The notes under the pieces were generated by a model. The model had not been told where the DNA came from, did not search any database, and saw only the letters and a program-made list of their open reading frames with translations. From Jannaschia faecimaris (lineage in GTDB: Bacteria; Pseudomonadota; Alphaproteobacteria; Rhodobacterales; Rhodobacteraceae), in NCBI RefSeq assembly GCF_900107415.1, contig NZ_FNPX01000002.1:62001-126000 (forward strand): a stretch of DNA of 64,000 nt, written 5' to 3'. The translations under genes and the position numbers were made by a program. Positions 55,655 to 63,852 of the stretch are shown one piece after another. How positions within the stretch are numbered: position 1 is the first letter of the stretch; every line of letters begins with the position of its first letter.

Positions 55655-56566
55655 TCAGTGCGCCGGGCGGATGAACGTCCCGTTGCGCAGGTCGCGCATC
55701 GCCTGTTCCAGTTCGGCGCGCGTGTTCATCACGATCGGACCATGCCACGCCACCGGCTCCTTGATCGGCGCGCCCGAAACCAGAAGGAAGCGCACCCCTT
55801 CCTCACCCGCCTGCACGGTGATTTCGTCTCCGGTTCCGAAACGTACCAGGGTGCGGTTTCCCGACATGTCGCGAATGTTGACTTCCTGGCCCATGATGTC
55901 CTTTTCGATCAGCACGCCCGCGGGTGCGCTGGCGTCCGAAAACGCGCCGGCCCCGGCGAAGACATAAGCGAATGTCTGTCGGTAGGTGTCGACCTTGAAT
56001 GTCTTCTTCACCCCCGGCGGGACCGAAATATCGAGGTATTGCGGGTCGGCGGCAATCCCGTCGACCGGACCCTTGGTGCCCCAGAGTTCGCCCATGATGA
56101 CCTTAACAGCGGTGCCATCGTCATCGATCACTTCCGGAATATCGGAGCCTTGAATGTCTTGGTATCGCGGAGCCGTCATCTTCAGGCTGCCCGGCAGGTT
56201 CGCCCAAAGCTGAAATCCGTGCATCTGCCCCTTGGCGTTCCCGCGCGGCATTTCCTGATGCAGGATGCCCGACCCAGCCGTCATCCATTGGACCGAACCG
56301 GCCCCGAGCGTGCCGCGATTGCCCAGGCTGTCGCCGTGATCGACTTCCCCGTCGAGGACATAGGTGATCGTCTCGATCCCGCGGTGCGGGTGCCAAGGGA
56401 AGCCCTTGGAATACATGTCGGGGTGATCGCCGCGGAAATCGTCGAACAACAGGAAGGGATCCTGCTCCGACGGGTCGCCGAAGCCGAAGGCACGGTGCAG
56501 GTGAACGCCCGCCCCTTCGATATGCGGTTGGGCGCGGCGGGTTTCGAGAACTGGACGCAGGGACAT
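55655..56566 (-). CDS. Pirin-family protein
   Basis: This 303-aa bicupin has PFLLFDDFRGDHPDMYSKGFPWHPHRGIETITYVLDGEVDH as the N-terminal iron-binding cupin (in shorter terms: FPWHPHRG and then ETITY; His positions intact), HQEMPRG, and a second cupin toward the C-terminus. Pirins may have quercetinase activity or act as redox-sensitive regulators. I chose ATG 56566, since the upstream 21 residues in frame run through the promoter. A -10/-35 pair with perfect 17-bp spacing and a 14-bp inverted repeat lies just upstream (56581-56632). Confidence 0.92.
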   Translation of the reverse strand: MSLRPVLETRRAQPHIEGAGVHLHRAFGFGDPSEQDPFLLFDDFRGDHPDMYSKGFPWHPHRGIETITYVLDGEVDHGDSLGNRGTLGAGSVQWMTAGSGILHQEMPRGNAKGQMHGFQLWANLPGSLKMTAPRYQDIQGSDIPEVIDDDGTAVKVIMGELWGTKGPVDGIAADPQYLDISVPPGVKKTFKVDTYRQTFAYVFAGAGAFSDASAPAGVLIEKDIMGQEVNIRDMSGNRTLVRFGTGDEITVQAGEEGVRFLLVSGAPIKEPVAWHGPIVMNTRAELEQAMRDLRNGTFIRPAH

Positions 56567-56580
56567 GGCGTGGCCTTTCG

Positions 56581-56632
56581 TGTGTGTTGTTGCATCCAAG
56601 ATAGGCAGTCGCGCAATGTGCGACAACACACA
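56581..56632 (-). promoter_or_regulatory. Pirin promoter flanked by a near-perfect inverted repeat
   Basis: On the minus strand TTGTCG (56621-56626) and TATCTT (56598-56603) are 17 bp apart. TGTGTGTTGTTGCA (56581-56594) and TGCGACAACACACA (56619-56632) are inverted repeats matching at 13 of 14 positions. One arm covers the -35 box and the other the likely transcription start, the layout of a repressor operator. Confidence 0.6.
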
Positions 56633-56680
56633 GGCGCGAACCGTTGTTGTGCAGGGCCGCGCGGGTCGCTAGTGCGGGGC

Positions 56681-57163
56681 ATGACTGAAACCATGCACAT
56701 CCTCCGACCTTCGACCCCGCGCCGCGTCATGGGCCTGGCGATCCAGTTAATACTGGGCGCGCTGCTCTTGTGGCTGGCGGTGATGCATCCGCCTGCGAAC
56801 GTGCTGTGGCAGCTTTTCCTCATCGCGATTGGCGTCGCGGCACTGGCCTTGGGCCAAAGGGGATGGCGCGGATCAGCGGTCGCCATTGCCCTGCGCGACG
56901 ACGGCCTGTTCCAGGAGGACGGCACCCCGATCGCACCGCTGGACAACATCGCGTCGGTCGATCGCGCCTTGTTCAGCTTCAAGCCGTCCAACGGCTTCCT
57001 GATCCGCCTGCGGGAGCCGGCGGGCCGAGCATGGGTGCCGGGAATGTGGTGGCGTGTTGGCCGTCGCGTCGGCATCGGCGGCGTGACAGGCGGGGCCGAC
57101 ACCAAGATCGTGGCCGACGCTCTGTCGTTCATGGTCGCCGCACGCGACGGGCCGCCGCGCTAG
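56681..57163 (+). CDS. Membrane protein with PH-like domain
   Basis: This 160-aa protein has two N-terminal membrane segments (about 15-35, [20 protein letters not shown], and 41-58, [18 protein letters not shown]) and a C-terminal domain (70-150) resembling bacterial PH-like YdbT/YdjQ-type folds ([33 protein letters not shown]). ATG 56681 begins the natural frame; the same frame is open for a further 1.8 kb upstream through rsgA and the pirin gene, but that is antisense noise. Its end overlaps the end of convergent cobT by four bases. Confidence 0.7.
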   Translation: MTETMHILRPSTPRRVMGLAIQLILGALLLWLAVMHPPANVLWQLFLIAIGVAALALGQRGWRGSAVAIALRDDGLFQEDGTPIAPLDNIASVDRALFSFKPSNGFLIRLREPAGRAWVPGMWWRVGRRVGIGGVTGGADTKIVADALSFMVAARDGPPR

Positions 57164-58161
57164 CCGCCCGCGACACCCGCCTCGGCAAAGGTCGCCATGC
57201 CCGAATGGCAGGACAAGGCACCTTTCAGGATCTGAATGGCCAGCGCCGCGCCCGACCCCTCTCCCAGCCGCAGACCCAGCGACAGAAGCGGTGCTTTGCC
57301 CAGCGCGTGCAGCATCCGCGCATGCGCCCCTTCGGCAGACAGGTGTCCGGCAACGCAGTGATCGAGCGCCGTTTCGTCTTCCGCATTCAGGCACAGCGCA
57401 GCAGCGCAGCAGATGAACCCGTCAAGGATGACCGGAATTCGGTGCGCCCGCGCGGCGGCGATTGCACCCGCCATGGCGGCCAACTCGCGCCCACCCAGCG
57501 CCGCCAGAACCTCCAAACCGGACCGCCCCGAATTGACGGCCAAGCCTGCCTGAATCGCCGCCTCTTTGCGCGCCAGCCCTGCGTCATCGACCCCAGTGCC
57601 GCGCCCGGCCCAGCCGGTACCGCCCAGCAGGGCCGTCGCCATGGCGGCAGCGGACGTGGTGTTCCCGATCCCCATCTCGCCGGTCACCAGAAGGTCGGCC
57701 ATCGGATCGACCGCGGTCCAGCCGGTCGTGAACGCCGCGCAGACTTCCGCCTCGGTCATCGCGGGGCCTTGGGTGAAGTCGGCGGTGGGTGTAGCCAGGT
57801 CGAGCGCGTGGACGTCGAGCGTCGCGCCGGCAAGATCAGACAACTGATTGATGGCCGCGCCGCCACTCCTGAAATTGGCGACCATCTGTGCCGTTACCTC
57901 CGCCGGAAAGGCGCTGACGCCTTGGGTCGCGACGCCGTGGTTGCCCGCAAAAATCAGAACCTGCGGCGCGGTAATGCGCGGCCGCGCATCGCCGACCCAG
58001 CCCGCATACCATTGCGCCAGATCTTCCAACCGGCCCAGTGCGCCCGGCGGTTTGGTCAGCTGTGCGTTCCGGTCGGCAGCCCCGTCGCGGGCCATCACAT
58101 CTGGACCCGGGCCAGCGGCGAGGGCGGCACGGATGGCTGTCAGTGTGTTCAAGTCGGTCAT
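57160..58161 (-). CDS. cobT: Nicotinate-nucleotide-dimethylbenzimidazole phosphoribosyltransferase CobT
   Basis: This enzyme makes alpha-ribazole phosphate for the lower ligand of cobalamin. The 333-aa protein has [30 protein letters not shown] (in part: [11 protein letters not shown]), [37 protein letters not shown] and [23 protein letters not shown], all family-typical. It is divergent from cobS with 80 bp between starts, so the pair likely share a promoter region. I see no cobalamin riboswitch in that gap. Confidence 0.95.
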   Translation of the reverse strand: MTDLNTLTAIRAALAAGPGPDVMARDGAADRNAQLTKPPGALGRLEDLAQWYAGWVGDARPRITAPQVLIFAGNHGVATQGVSAFPAEVTAQMVANFRSGGAAINQLSDLAGATLDVHALDLATPTADFTQGPAMTEAEVCAAFTTGWTAVDPMADLLVTGEMGIGNTTSAAAMATALLGGTGWAGRGTGVDDAGLARKEAAIQAGLAVNSGRSGLEVLAALGGRELAAMAGAIAAARAHRIPVILDGFICCAAALCLNAEDETALDHCVAGHLSAEGAHARMLHALGKAPLLSLGLRLGEGSGAALAIQILKGALSCHSGMATFAEAGVAGG

Positions 58162-58241
58162 CTGGCCCTCGGGTGTCGTCTTTACCGTTGTCGCCCCGAG
58201 CGATAAGCGACGTCAGAGCCAATCGCCAGTGCAGGAACGAC

Positions 58242-58982
58242 ATGCCCCCAAGCGCCCGCGCCTTTTCGGACCTCCTCTCGGCCATCATGTTACTGTCGCG
58301 CCTGCCTGTTCGCGGTACACCGACGTCCCCCGCCGCCGCCGCGGCCTGGGCCTGGCCGTTGGTGGGTGGGCTGGTTGCGATGATGGCCAGCGCGATCGGA
58401 TGGATCGCGTTTTGGTTGGGCGTAACACCGGCTGTCGCCGCAGCACTGACCCTGGCCTCGTTGGTGATGCTGACCGGCGCGCTGCACGAGGATGGGCTGG
58501 CCGACGTAGCCGATGGGTTCTGGGGCGGCTTCACGCCCGCGCGACGACTGGAGATCATGCGCGACAGCCGTATCGGGGCCTACGGCGTGATCGCGCTCGT
58601 CCTGTCCCTGACCATCCGCTGGTCGCTGATCGCCACGACAATGATCCTGATGACGCCGCTGGCGCTGGTAATCGCGGCGGTCGTCAGTCGTGCACCAATG
58701 GCCCTGCTGATGCGCTGGCTGCCTCATGCGCGGGAAGACGGGCTGTCGCGCGGGGCCGGTCGGCCCTCAGCCGGTGCCTGCCTGATTGGGGCCGGTATTG
58801 CCGCGCTTGCGCTGGCACCGATGGGCGCACGAGGCATCGTGGCAGCCGTGCTGGTGACTGTCGTTTTGCTGGGCATCGGTTGGCTGGCGCGCCGCAAGAT
58901 CGGGGGGCAGACCGGCGATGTACTGGGAACAGTGCAGCAATTGTCGGAAATCGCGGTTCTGGTCGCCCTGACTTCGGGATAG
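58242..58982 (+). CDS. cobS: Adenosylcobinamide-GDP ribazoletransferase CobS
   Basis: This integral membrane enzyme joins adenosylcobinamide-GDP with alpha-ribazole in the last steps of cobalamin assembly. The 246-aa protein has about six membrane segments. Family motifs are MLTGALHEDGLADVADGFWGG (metal-binding Asp/Glu), RLEIMRDSRIGAYGVI and the late GGQTGDVLGTVQQLSE. ATG 58242 follows AGGA by 8 nt; the frame from 58038 would overlap cobT. It is followed 10 bp later by a DjlA-like gene. Confidence 0.95.
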   Translation: MPPSARAFSDLLSAIMLLSRLPVRGTPTSPAAAAAWAWPLVGGLVAMMASAIGWIAFWLGVTPAVAAALTLASLVMLTGALHEDGLADVADGFWGGFTPARRLEIMRDSRIGAYGVIALVLSLTIRWSLIATTMILMTPLALVIAAVVSRAPMALLMRWLPHAREDGLSRGAGRPSAGACLIGAGIAALALAPMGARGIVAAVLVTVVLLGIGWLARRKIGGQTGDVLGTVQQLSEIAVLVALTSG

Positions 58983-58992
58983 GATATCGCCT

Positions 58993-59673
58993 ATGTCGCT
59001 CTGGTCCCGTATCCTTGAACTCTTGGCGAGCCTTGCCCCCGGCGAAGCTCTATCCGGCCTGTTCGATCGCTTGCGCAGCCCGCCCGAACGCTCCGTCGCC
59101 TTCACCATCGCGGTGATCGCCCTGAGCGCGAAAATGGCCAAGGCCGACGGGCATGTCACCCGCGATGAGGTTTCCGCCTTTCGGGAAGTCTTCACCATTC
59201 CGCCAAGCGAGATCGAAAATGCCGCGCGCGTATTCGACCTGGCTCGCACCGATGTCGCCGGGTTCGAGCATTACGCGCGGCGAATCCGCACCATGTTCGA
59301 CGGAGACCCGCAGATCCTGCGCGATCTGATGGAGGGGCTGTTCCACATCGCAATGGCCGACGGCACCTATCACCCCGCCGAGGATGACTTCCTGAGCCGC
59401 GTCGCGCAGATCTTCCGCCTTCCAGAGCGTGAATTTCGGTCGCTCAAGACCCGTTTCGTTCCAGGGGTTGAGCCCGATTGTTACGAAGTGTTGGGCGTCA
59501 CGCCCGACACGCCGATGCGCGAAATCCGAGCCGCATGGCGCGCGGCCGTCCGCGAGACGCACCCCGACCGCCTGATGGCCAGGGGCCTGCCCGAGGAGGC
59601 GGTGAAGCTGGCCGAAAAACGCCTCGTCGCGATCAATCGCGCATGGGAGAACATCCAGGCCGGGACCGCGTGA
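58993..59673 (+). CDS. DjlA-like TerB-DnaJ cochaperone
   Basis: This 226-aa protein has an N-terminal TerB-like helical domain (about 36-150, with AKMAKADGHVTRDEVSAFR and FHIAMADGTYHPAEDDFL, the two Asp-Gly loops of TerB) followed by a J-domain (162-226; YEVLGVTPDTPMREIRAAWR, with the HPD triad at 190-192). Unlike E. coli DjlA there is no N-terminal membrane helix, so it is probably cytosolic. It would stimulate DnaK on particular clients. Start and stop are coupled to neighbours: 10 bp after cobS and overlapping the next gene's GTG. Confidence 0.88.
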   Translation: MSLWSRILELLASLAPGEALSGLFDRLRSPPERSVAFTIAVIALSAKMAKADGHVTRDEVSAFREVFTIPPSEIENAARVFDLARTDVAGFEHYARRIRTMFDGDPQILRDLMEGLFHIAMADGTYHPAEDDFLSRVAQIFRLPEREFRSLKTRFVPGVEPDCYEVLGVTPDTPMREIRAAWRAAVRETHPDRLMARGLPEEAVKLAEKRLVAINRAWENIQAGTA

Positions 59674-60680
59674 GCTTTCGGTTCGCCACTTGGAACGTGG
59701 AGTGGTTCAACCGCCTGTTTCACGACGACGACACCATTGATCACACGACCGCGGCCTTTTCCCGCTACAAGGTGACGAAGGCGCGGCAACTTGATGCCAT
59801 CGGCAAGGTGATGCGCGCGGTAGATGCCGACGCGATGCTTGTAATCGAGGCCCCGGACGACACCCGCGACCGCTCCACCCGCGTCGCGCTGGAGCGGTTC
59901 GCCGATTGGGCCGGGTTGCGCACGTCGCGGGCGGTCCTTGGGTTTTCCAATGCCACCGGTCAAGAAATCGCGCTTATGTATGACCCGGCGCGCGTCATCC
60001 CGCGCCATAAGCCGGGCGAAAGCGACGACGCCCCGCGCTTTGATCGCACGCTCGGCATGGACCTCGACACCGATCTGCGGGCGGAACGGCTGGTCTGGTC
60101 GAAACCACCGTTGGAGCTTGACCTCGAAACGCCTGCGGGGCCGCTGCACCTGATCGGCGTGCACGCGAAATCCAAGGCCGCGCACGGGGCAACCGACGCG
60201 CAGGACGCGCTCAGGATCAATATCCTGAACCGACGCAAACAACTGGCCCAGTGCATCTGGCTGCGCCGCCGCGTGGATCAGCGCCTGGCCGAGGGGCGCG
60301 ACCTTATCGTGGCGGGGGATTTCAACGACGGACCGGGGCTGGACCGATTCGAGACGCTGTTCGGCCGGTCCGGCGTCGAGATCGTGCTGGGCGACGGTGC
60401 CAATGCCCTGTGGGATCCGAACGCCAAACCTCCGCGCCTTGGAGCAGCCGTTCCATCGACCGCAAGGTTCTGGGACAATAGGAACAAACGGTACCTGAAC
60501 GCCCTGATTGACTTCGCAATGGTCAGTCAAAGCTTACGGGATCGAGCGCAGTGGACCATCCTGCATCCCTTCGACGCCCCGCAGGCCGCTGAGGACGTGG
60601 CGCTGCGCAATGCCTTGCTGGACGCATCGGACCATTTTCCGGTCGTGCTTGACCTGAGCGGTTCGCCCACCCAAACTTAA
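59670..60680 (+). CDS. Endonuclease/exonuclease/phosphatase-family protein
   Basis: This 336-aa protein has the EEP fold: ATWNVEWFNR (Asn9 and Glu11, metal site), a second strand with VIEAPDDTRDRS in place of the usual Glu-rich motif, HAKSKAAHGATDAQDAL, AGDFNDGPG (Asp and Asn of the catalytic loop) and DHFPVVLDLS at the end (catalytic His). No signal peptide, so probably cytosolic; whether it cuts DNA or a phosphate ester is not clear. It begins at GTG 59670, overlapping the DjlA stop (GTGA). Confidence 0.82.
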   Translation: MSFRFATWNVEWFNRLFHDDDTIDHTTAAFSRYKVTKARQLDAIGKVMRAVDADAMLVIEAPDDTRDRSTRVALERFADWAGLRTSRAVLGFSNATGQEIALMYDPARVIPRHKPGESDDAPRFDRTLGMDLDTDLRAERLVWSKPPLELDLETPAGPLHLIGVHAKSKAAHGATDAQDALRINILNRRKQLAQCIWLRRRVDQRLAEGRDLIVAGDFNDGPGLDRFETLFGRSGVEIVLGDGANALWDPNAKPPRLGAAVPSTARFWDNRNKRYLNALIDFAMVSQSLRDRAQWTILHPFDAPQAAEDVALRNALLDASDHFPVVLDLSGSPTQT

Positions 60681-60683
60681 GAA

Positions 60684-61025
60684 ATGAAACAGCTTGCCGC
60701 AGCTCTGATTGTCGCCGTCATCGCTTTGCCAGCCTCCGCTCAGCAGGAGGAAGACAGCATGATGGAACGCGGATTGCGCCTGTTCATGGAAGGTTTGATG
60801 GAGGAGATGGAGCCGGCGCTTCGCGACCTTGAGGGCCTTGCCGAGGACGCTGCACCCTTCCTGCGAGAGATGCAGCGTTCACTGGGTGAGGTGGTCGAGG
60901 ATTTCGACGCCTACGAGGCCCCCGAGATCCTGCCGAACGGTGATATCATTATACGTCGGAAAGAGCCTCTGACCCCGACTGAGCCCGAGGTGACGCCAAA
61001 CGACGACGGCTCGATCGACCTTTAG
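60684..61025 (+). CDS. Small secreted acidic protein of unknown function
   Basis: This 113-aa protein has a signal peptide (1-20, ending PASAQ), a glutamate/methionine-rich amphipathic stretch (MMERGLRLFMEGLMEEMEP, LRDLEGLAEDAAPFLREMQ) and the conserved-looking tail APEILPNGDIIIRRKEP. Similar Rhodobacteraceae proteins occasionally carry the label AAA+ ATPase, but no Walker motif is present here and that name is not justified. Only 3 bp after the EEP gene, so it is in the same operon. It is likely periplasmic and possibly membrane-associated through the amphipathic helix. Confidence 0.7.
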   Translation: MKQLAAALIVAVIALPASAQQEEDSMMERGLRLFMEGLMEEMEPALRDLEGLAEDAAPFLREMQRSLGEVVEDFDAYEAPEILPNGDIIIRRKEPLTPTEPEVTPNDDGSIDL

Positions 61026-61043
61026 CCCGACGGCCGCCGAAGG

Positions 61044-61745
61044 TCAGGCGCGCCGGGTCATTCCGGCAACCGCCTGTTGCACCAGCCCTGCCAGCAGCAA
61101 GTAGACTGTCGCCGCCGCAAAAATCCAGCCCAACGTCTGCCCCAGCCCGAACTCACCCCAAGCAGCGACCAGCGCCAGCGCCATCCACAGCGTCGTAATA
61201 CCAAGCGTCAGGGGCCGCCATTGCCGCGTTCGCACCGGATGTACGAACCGCAGCGGCAGGAACATCGCCACAGACAACAGAACCGCCGCGACCAAAGTGA
61301 TCCATGGGTTCGGCTCCAGGATGAAAACCGCCAGCGCGACCATGTTCCAACAGCCGGGAAACCCTTCGAAGCTTGCATCCTCGGTCTTCATTTCGGTGTC
61401 GCAAAAATAGAGTGCCGAGGCAAAGGGCACGACCGTCAGAATGCCCCAACCCGCCCAGCCGGGCACCAGCCCGGACGCATAAAGCGCGTAGACCGGGATG
61501 AAGACATAAGTCAGGTAATCGATGATCAGGTCCAGCAGGACACCATCGAACCGCGCGGCGTGCAGCGTCACCTCGTACTTGCGCGCAAGGGGGCCGTCGA
61601 TGCCGTCGACGATCAGGGCCGCAAGCAACCACAGGAACATCCAGGACCAAGCGGTCTCTACCGCGGCCAGCAAAGCGAACATGGCAAAGACCGCACCAGT
61701 GGCGGTCAGCAGATGAACGGAGAGGGCGCGGGTTCGGGGCCACAT
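61044..61745 (-). CDS. pcs: Phosphatidylcholine synthase Pcs
   Basis: This inner-membrane enzyme makes phosphatidylcholine directly from CDP-diacylglycerol and choline. The 233-aa protein has about eight membrane segments and the CDP-alcohol phosphotransferase motif with the long spacing of bacterial Pcs: Asp50-Gly51, Ala54-Arg55, Gly68, Asp72, Asp76, that is 12 residues between AR and G. Other blocks are FCDTEMKTEDASFEGFPGCW and WNMVALAVFIL. It converges with the small secreted-protein gene. Phosphatidylcholine is typical of Rhodobacteraceae membranes. Confidence 0.94.
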   Translation of the reverse strand: MWPRTRALSVHLLTATGAVFAMFALLAAVETAWSWMFLWLLAALIVDGIDGPLARKYEVTLHAARFDGVLLDLIIDYLTYVFIPVYALYASGLVPGWAGWGILTVVPFASALYFCDTEMKTEDASFEGFPGCWNMVALAVFILEPNPWITLVAAVLLSVAMFLPLRFVHPVRTRQWRPLTLGITTLWMALALVAAWGEFGLGQTLGWIFAAATVYLLLAGLVQQAVAGMTRRA

Positions 61746-61805
61746 GTCCCCCTACCTGCCTGCCGGGCCGCCGCTTGTCGAGCGGTTGGGCCCGCAAGGC
61801 CGCAA

Positions 61806-61837
61806 AAACGACGAAGGGCACCACGTTGTGCCCTTCG
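61806..61837 (-). terminator. Terminator of the cytochrome P460 gene
   Basis: CGAAGGGCAC (61812-61821) and GTGCCCTTCG (61828-61837) form a perfect 10-bp stem with a 6-nt loop. On the minus strand it is followed by TCGTTTTTG, and it lies 16 bp after the gene's stop. Confidence 0.75.
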
Positions 61838-61852
61838 CGATCTGGGACCTTG

Positions 61853-62431
61853 TCAGTTCGACGTCAGACGCACGTCTTCCAGCGGATATCCCATGCTGTC
61901 CTGATAATCGTAGCCGCCGTGGCAATCATGGCAGAACTTCTGACTGACCTTCATTTCCTTGCCATTGGGCTGCACGCCCGCATAGAGCCAGTTGCCATAG
62001 TCCGGCGCGTCATCGACCTTGGTCATGATGAACAGCGGGCCGACACGGGCCGTTCCGTCCTTGCTGCTGATCGACTCCTTCGCAAGAACCGAACCGACCG
62101 GCATCGTGATGTCCTCTTCGAACTTCAGATACTGTTCCGCCGCGATGTCATTCACGAACGTCAGCAGAAAGCGGTTGCCGTGCGGACCCGCAACGCCGGG
62201 TCGGGTCGCGGTGACCTGCCAGTCGCGATATTGGCTTCCAACCTCGCTCCCCTCCTTGGCGTAGCCTTCGACCATCCGGTCCGACATACACTCATAAAGC
62301 GTGTTGACAGCAGCTTCGTCCATTTCGAACGGGTCCTCGCCAACGGCACAGCTATCCTGCGCCAGGGCCGGACTGCCGATGGTCAGAGCGGCGGACAAGG
62401 TCGCAGCGGCGGCCAGTGCGATACGTTGCAT
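61853..62431 (-). CDS. Cytochrome P460-family c-type haem protein
   Basis: This 192-aa periplasmic protein has a signal peptide (1-24, ending PALAQ) and a cytochrome P460/c'-beta fold. The body has SQYRDWQVTATRPGVAGPHG and RFLLTFVNDIAAEQYL, and the haem attachment site CHDCH (Cys167, Cys170, His171) lies near the end, as in P460 proteins. A lysine that would cross-link haem in true P460 could be one of those in YLKFEED or LAKESISSKDG; I cannot assign it. Family members oxidise hydroxylamine or bind NO. Expected to act in the periplasm. No nitrogen-oxide genes are adjacent. Confidence 0.85.
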   Translation of the reverse strand: MQRIALAAAATLSAALTIGSPALAQDSCAVGEDPFEMDEAAVNTLYECMSDRMVEGYAKEGSEVGSQYRDWQVTATRPGVAGPHGNRFLLTFVNDIAAEQYLKFEEDITMPVGSVLAKESISSKDGTARVGPLFIMTKVDDAPDYGNWLYAGVQPNGKEMKVSQKFCHDCHGGYDYQDSMGYPLEDVRLTSN

Positions 62432-62599
62432 GAGAGTCTCCCGTTATCAAGCATTGCTACCTTGAAGCATTCCGGCTTGCTCCGGTCACCTGACAAGCGC
62501 GTGAGATTCGAAATCCCGCGCACCTCTCACGGTGAATTGACAGGCCGTGCGATTTCCGCCACGCCTCGGACTTCCGCAACCTTACCCGAGGAAAAGGCC

Positions 62600-63778
62600 A
62601 TGATCCCCGCCGTCCTTCCCATCTACAACCGTGCCCCGCTGAGCTTCGTCTCGGGCGAAGGCTCCTGGCTGATGGAAGCGGATGGGCGACGCTTTCTCGA
62701 TCTGGGAGGCGGGATCGCGGTCAACGTTCTGGGCCATGCCCACCCTGCCCTTACCGCCGCGCTGACGGCGCAGGCCGGCCAGTTGTGGCACACCAGCAAC
62801 CTCTACCACGTTCCGCAACAAGAGGCGCTGGCCGACAAGCTGGTGGAACATACCTTCGCCGACACGGTCTTTTTTGCCAATTCCGGCACCGAAGCCTGCG
62901 AATTGGCGGTCAAGATGGCGCGCAAGTACTGGCACGAAAAGGGCCAGCCCGAGCGCCATGTCATCCTGGCCTTCACCGGCTCATTCCACGGACGCTCCAG
63001 CGCGGGCATCGCCGCCGCCGGGTCCGAAAAGATGGTCGGCGGTTTCGGCCCCATCCTGCCGGGCTTCCGCCAACTGCCGTTCGCCGACCACGAAGCGTTG
63101 GCGCAAGCGATGAAAGCCCCCGACGTGGCTGCGGTCATTCTTGAGCCGGTGCAGGGCGAAGGCGGCATCGTCCCCGTGCCCGACCAGTGCCTGAAGGGCC
63201 TGCGCGACCTGTGCGACGAAACCGGCGCGCTTTTGATCCTGGACGAAGTACAATGCGGCATGGGCCGGACCGGCAAACTGTTCGCGCATGAATGGGCGGG
63301 CATTTCGCCCGACATCATGATGGTCGCCAAAGGCATCGGCGGCGGGTTCCCCCTCGGAGCCTTGCTGGCGACGGAAGAGGCCGCAAGCGGCATGAAGCCC
63401 GGAAACCACGGCTCCACCTACGGCGGCAACCCGCTGGCCTGCGCGGTGGGCAACGCGGTCATGGATATCGTCGCGACCGAAGACTTCCTGTCCGAGGTGA
63501 ACCGCAAGGCCGGTCTGTTCCGTCAAGGGCTGGAGGGGCTGGTGGCTTCACACCCGGAGGTTTTCGAAGCCGTGCGCGGATCGGGCCTGATGCTGGGTCT
63601 CAAGTGCAAGGTGCCGGCGGGCGACGTCGTTACGGCCGCCTACGGCCAGGAGACCTGCGTCGTGCCGGCGGCGGATAACGTCGTGCGGCTGCTGCCTGCG
63701 CTCAACATCACCGATGACGAGATACGGGAGGCGTTGACGCGTCTTGATCGCGCGGCTGCCTCGCTCGTCCCCGCCTGA
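62600..63778 (+). CDS. argD: Acetylornithine aminotransferase ArgD
   Basis: This pyridoxal-phosphate enzyme converts N-acetylglutamate semialdehyde to N-acetylornithine in arginine synthesis. The 392-aa class III aminotransferase has [41 protein letters not shown] (Asp215 for the cofactor N1) and [15 protein letters not shown] (Schiff-base Lys244). I set the start at ATG 62600 after GAGGAAAAGG; the same frame extends to 61775 but that part is antisense to the cytochrome gene. It is followed by argF 74 bp later, as in many alphaproteobacteria. Confidence 0.95.
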   Translation: MIPAVLPIYNRAPLSFVSGEGSWLMEADGRRFLDLGGGIAVNVLGHAHPALTAALTAQAGQLWHTSNLYHVPQQEALADKLVEHTFADTVFFANSGTEACELAVKMARKYWHEKGQPERHVILAFTGSFHGRSSAGIAAAGSEKMVGGFGPILPGFRQLPFADHEALAQAMKAPDVAAVILEPVQGEGGIVPVPDQCLKGLRDLCDETGALLILDEVQCGMGRTGKLFAHEWAGISPDIMMVAKGIGGGFPLGALLATEEAASGMKPGNHGSTYGGNPLACAVGNAVMDIVATEDFLSEVNRKAGLFRQGLEGLVASHPEVFEAVRGSGLMLGLKCKVPAGDVVTAAYGQETCVVPAADNVVRLLPALNITDDEIREALTRLDRAAASLVPA

Positions 63779-63794
63779 GCCATTTCTCTGCTTC

Positions 63795-63828
63795 CAAAAA
63801 TACTCCGGGGGCCGGGGGCTGGCCCCCT
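63795..63828 (+). repeat. Interspersed palindromic element, copy 2
   Basis: AAAAATACTCCGGGGG is followed by GGGGG-CTGG-CCCCC (63814-63827). It matches the copy at 55611-55649 in order and orientation and fills most of the space between argD and argF. Confidence 0.6.
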
Positions 63829-63852
63829 GTTGCTCCCTATTGCGAGACTGAC

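Noticed and set aside
54890-57163. A 757-codon open frame on the plus strand
   Set aside because: It runs in another frame over rsgA and antisense to the pirin gene; only the last 160 codons (from 56681) have a natural start and protein-like composition.
58162-58241. Cobalamin riboswitch between cobT and cobS
   Set aside because: The 80-bp gap is too short and has no B12-box-like sequence.
61775-62599. Upstream extension of argD to 667 codons
   Set aside because: The extra part is antisense to the cytochrome P460 gene; ATG 62600 has a good ribosome site and gives a normal-length ArgD.
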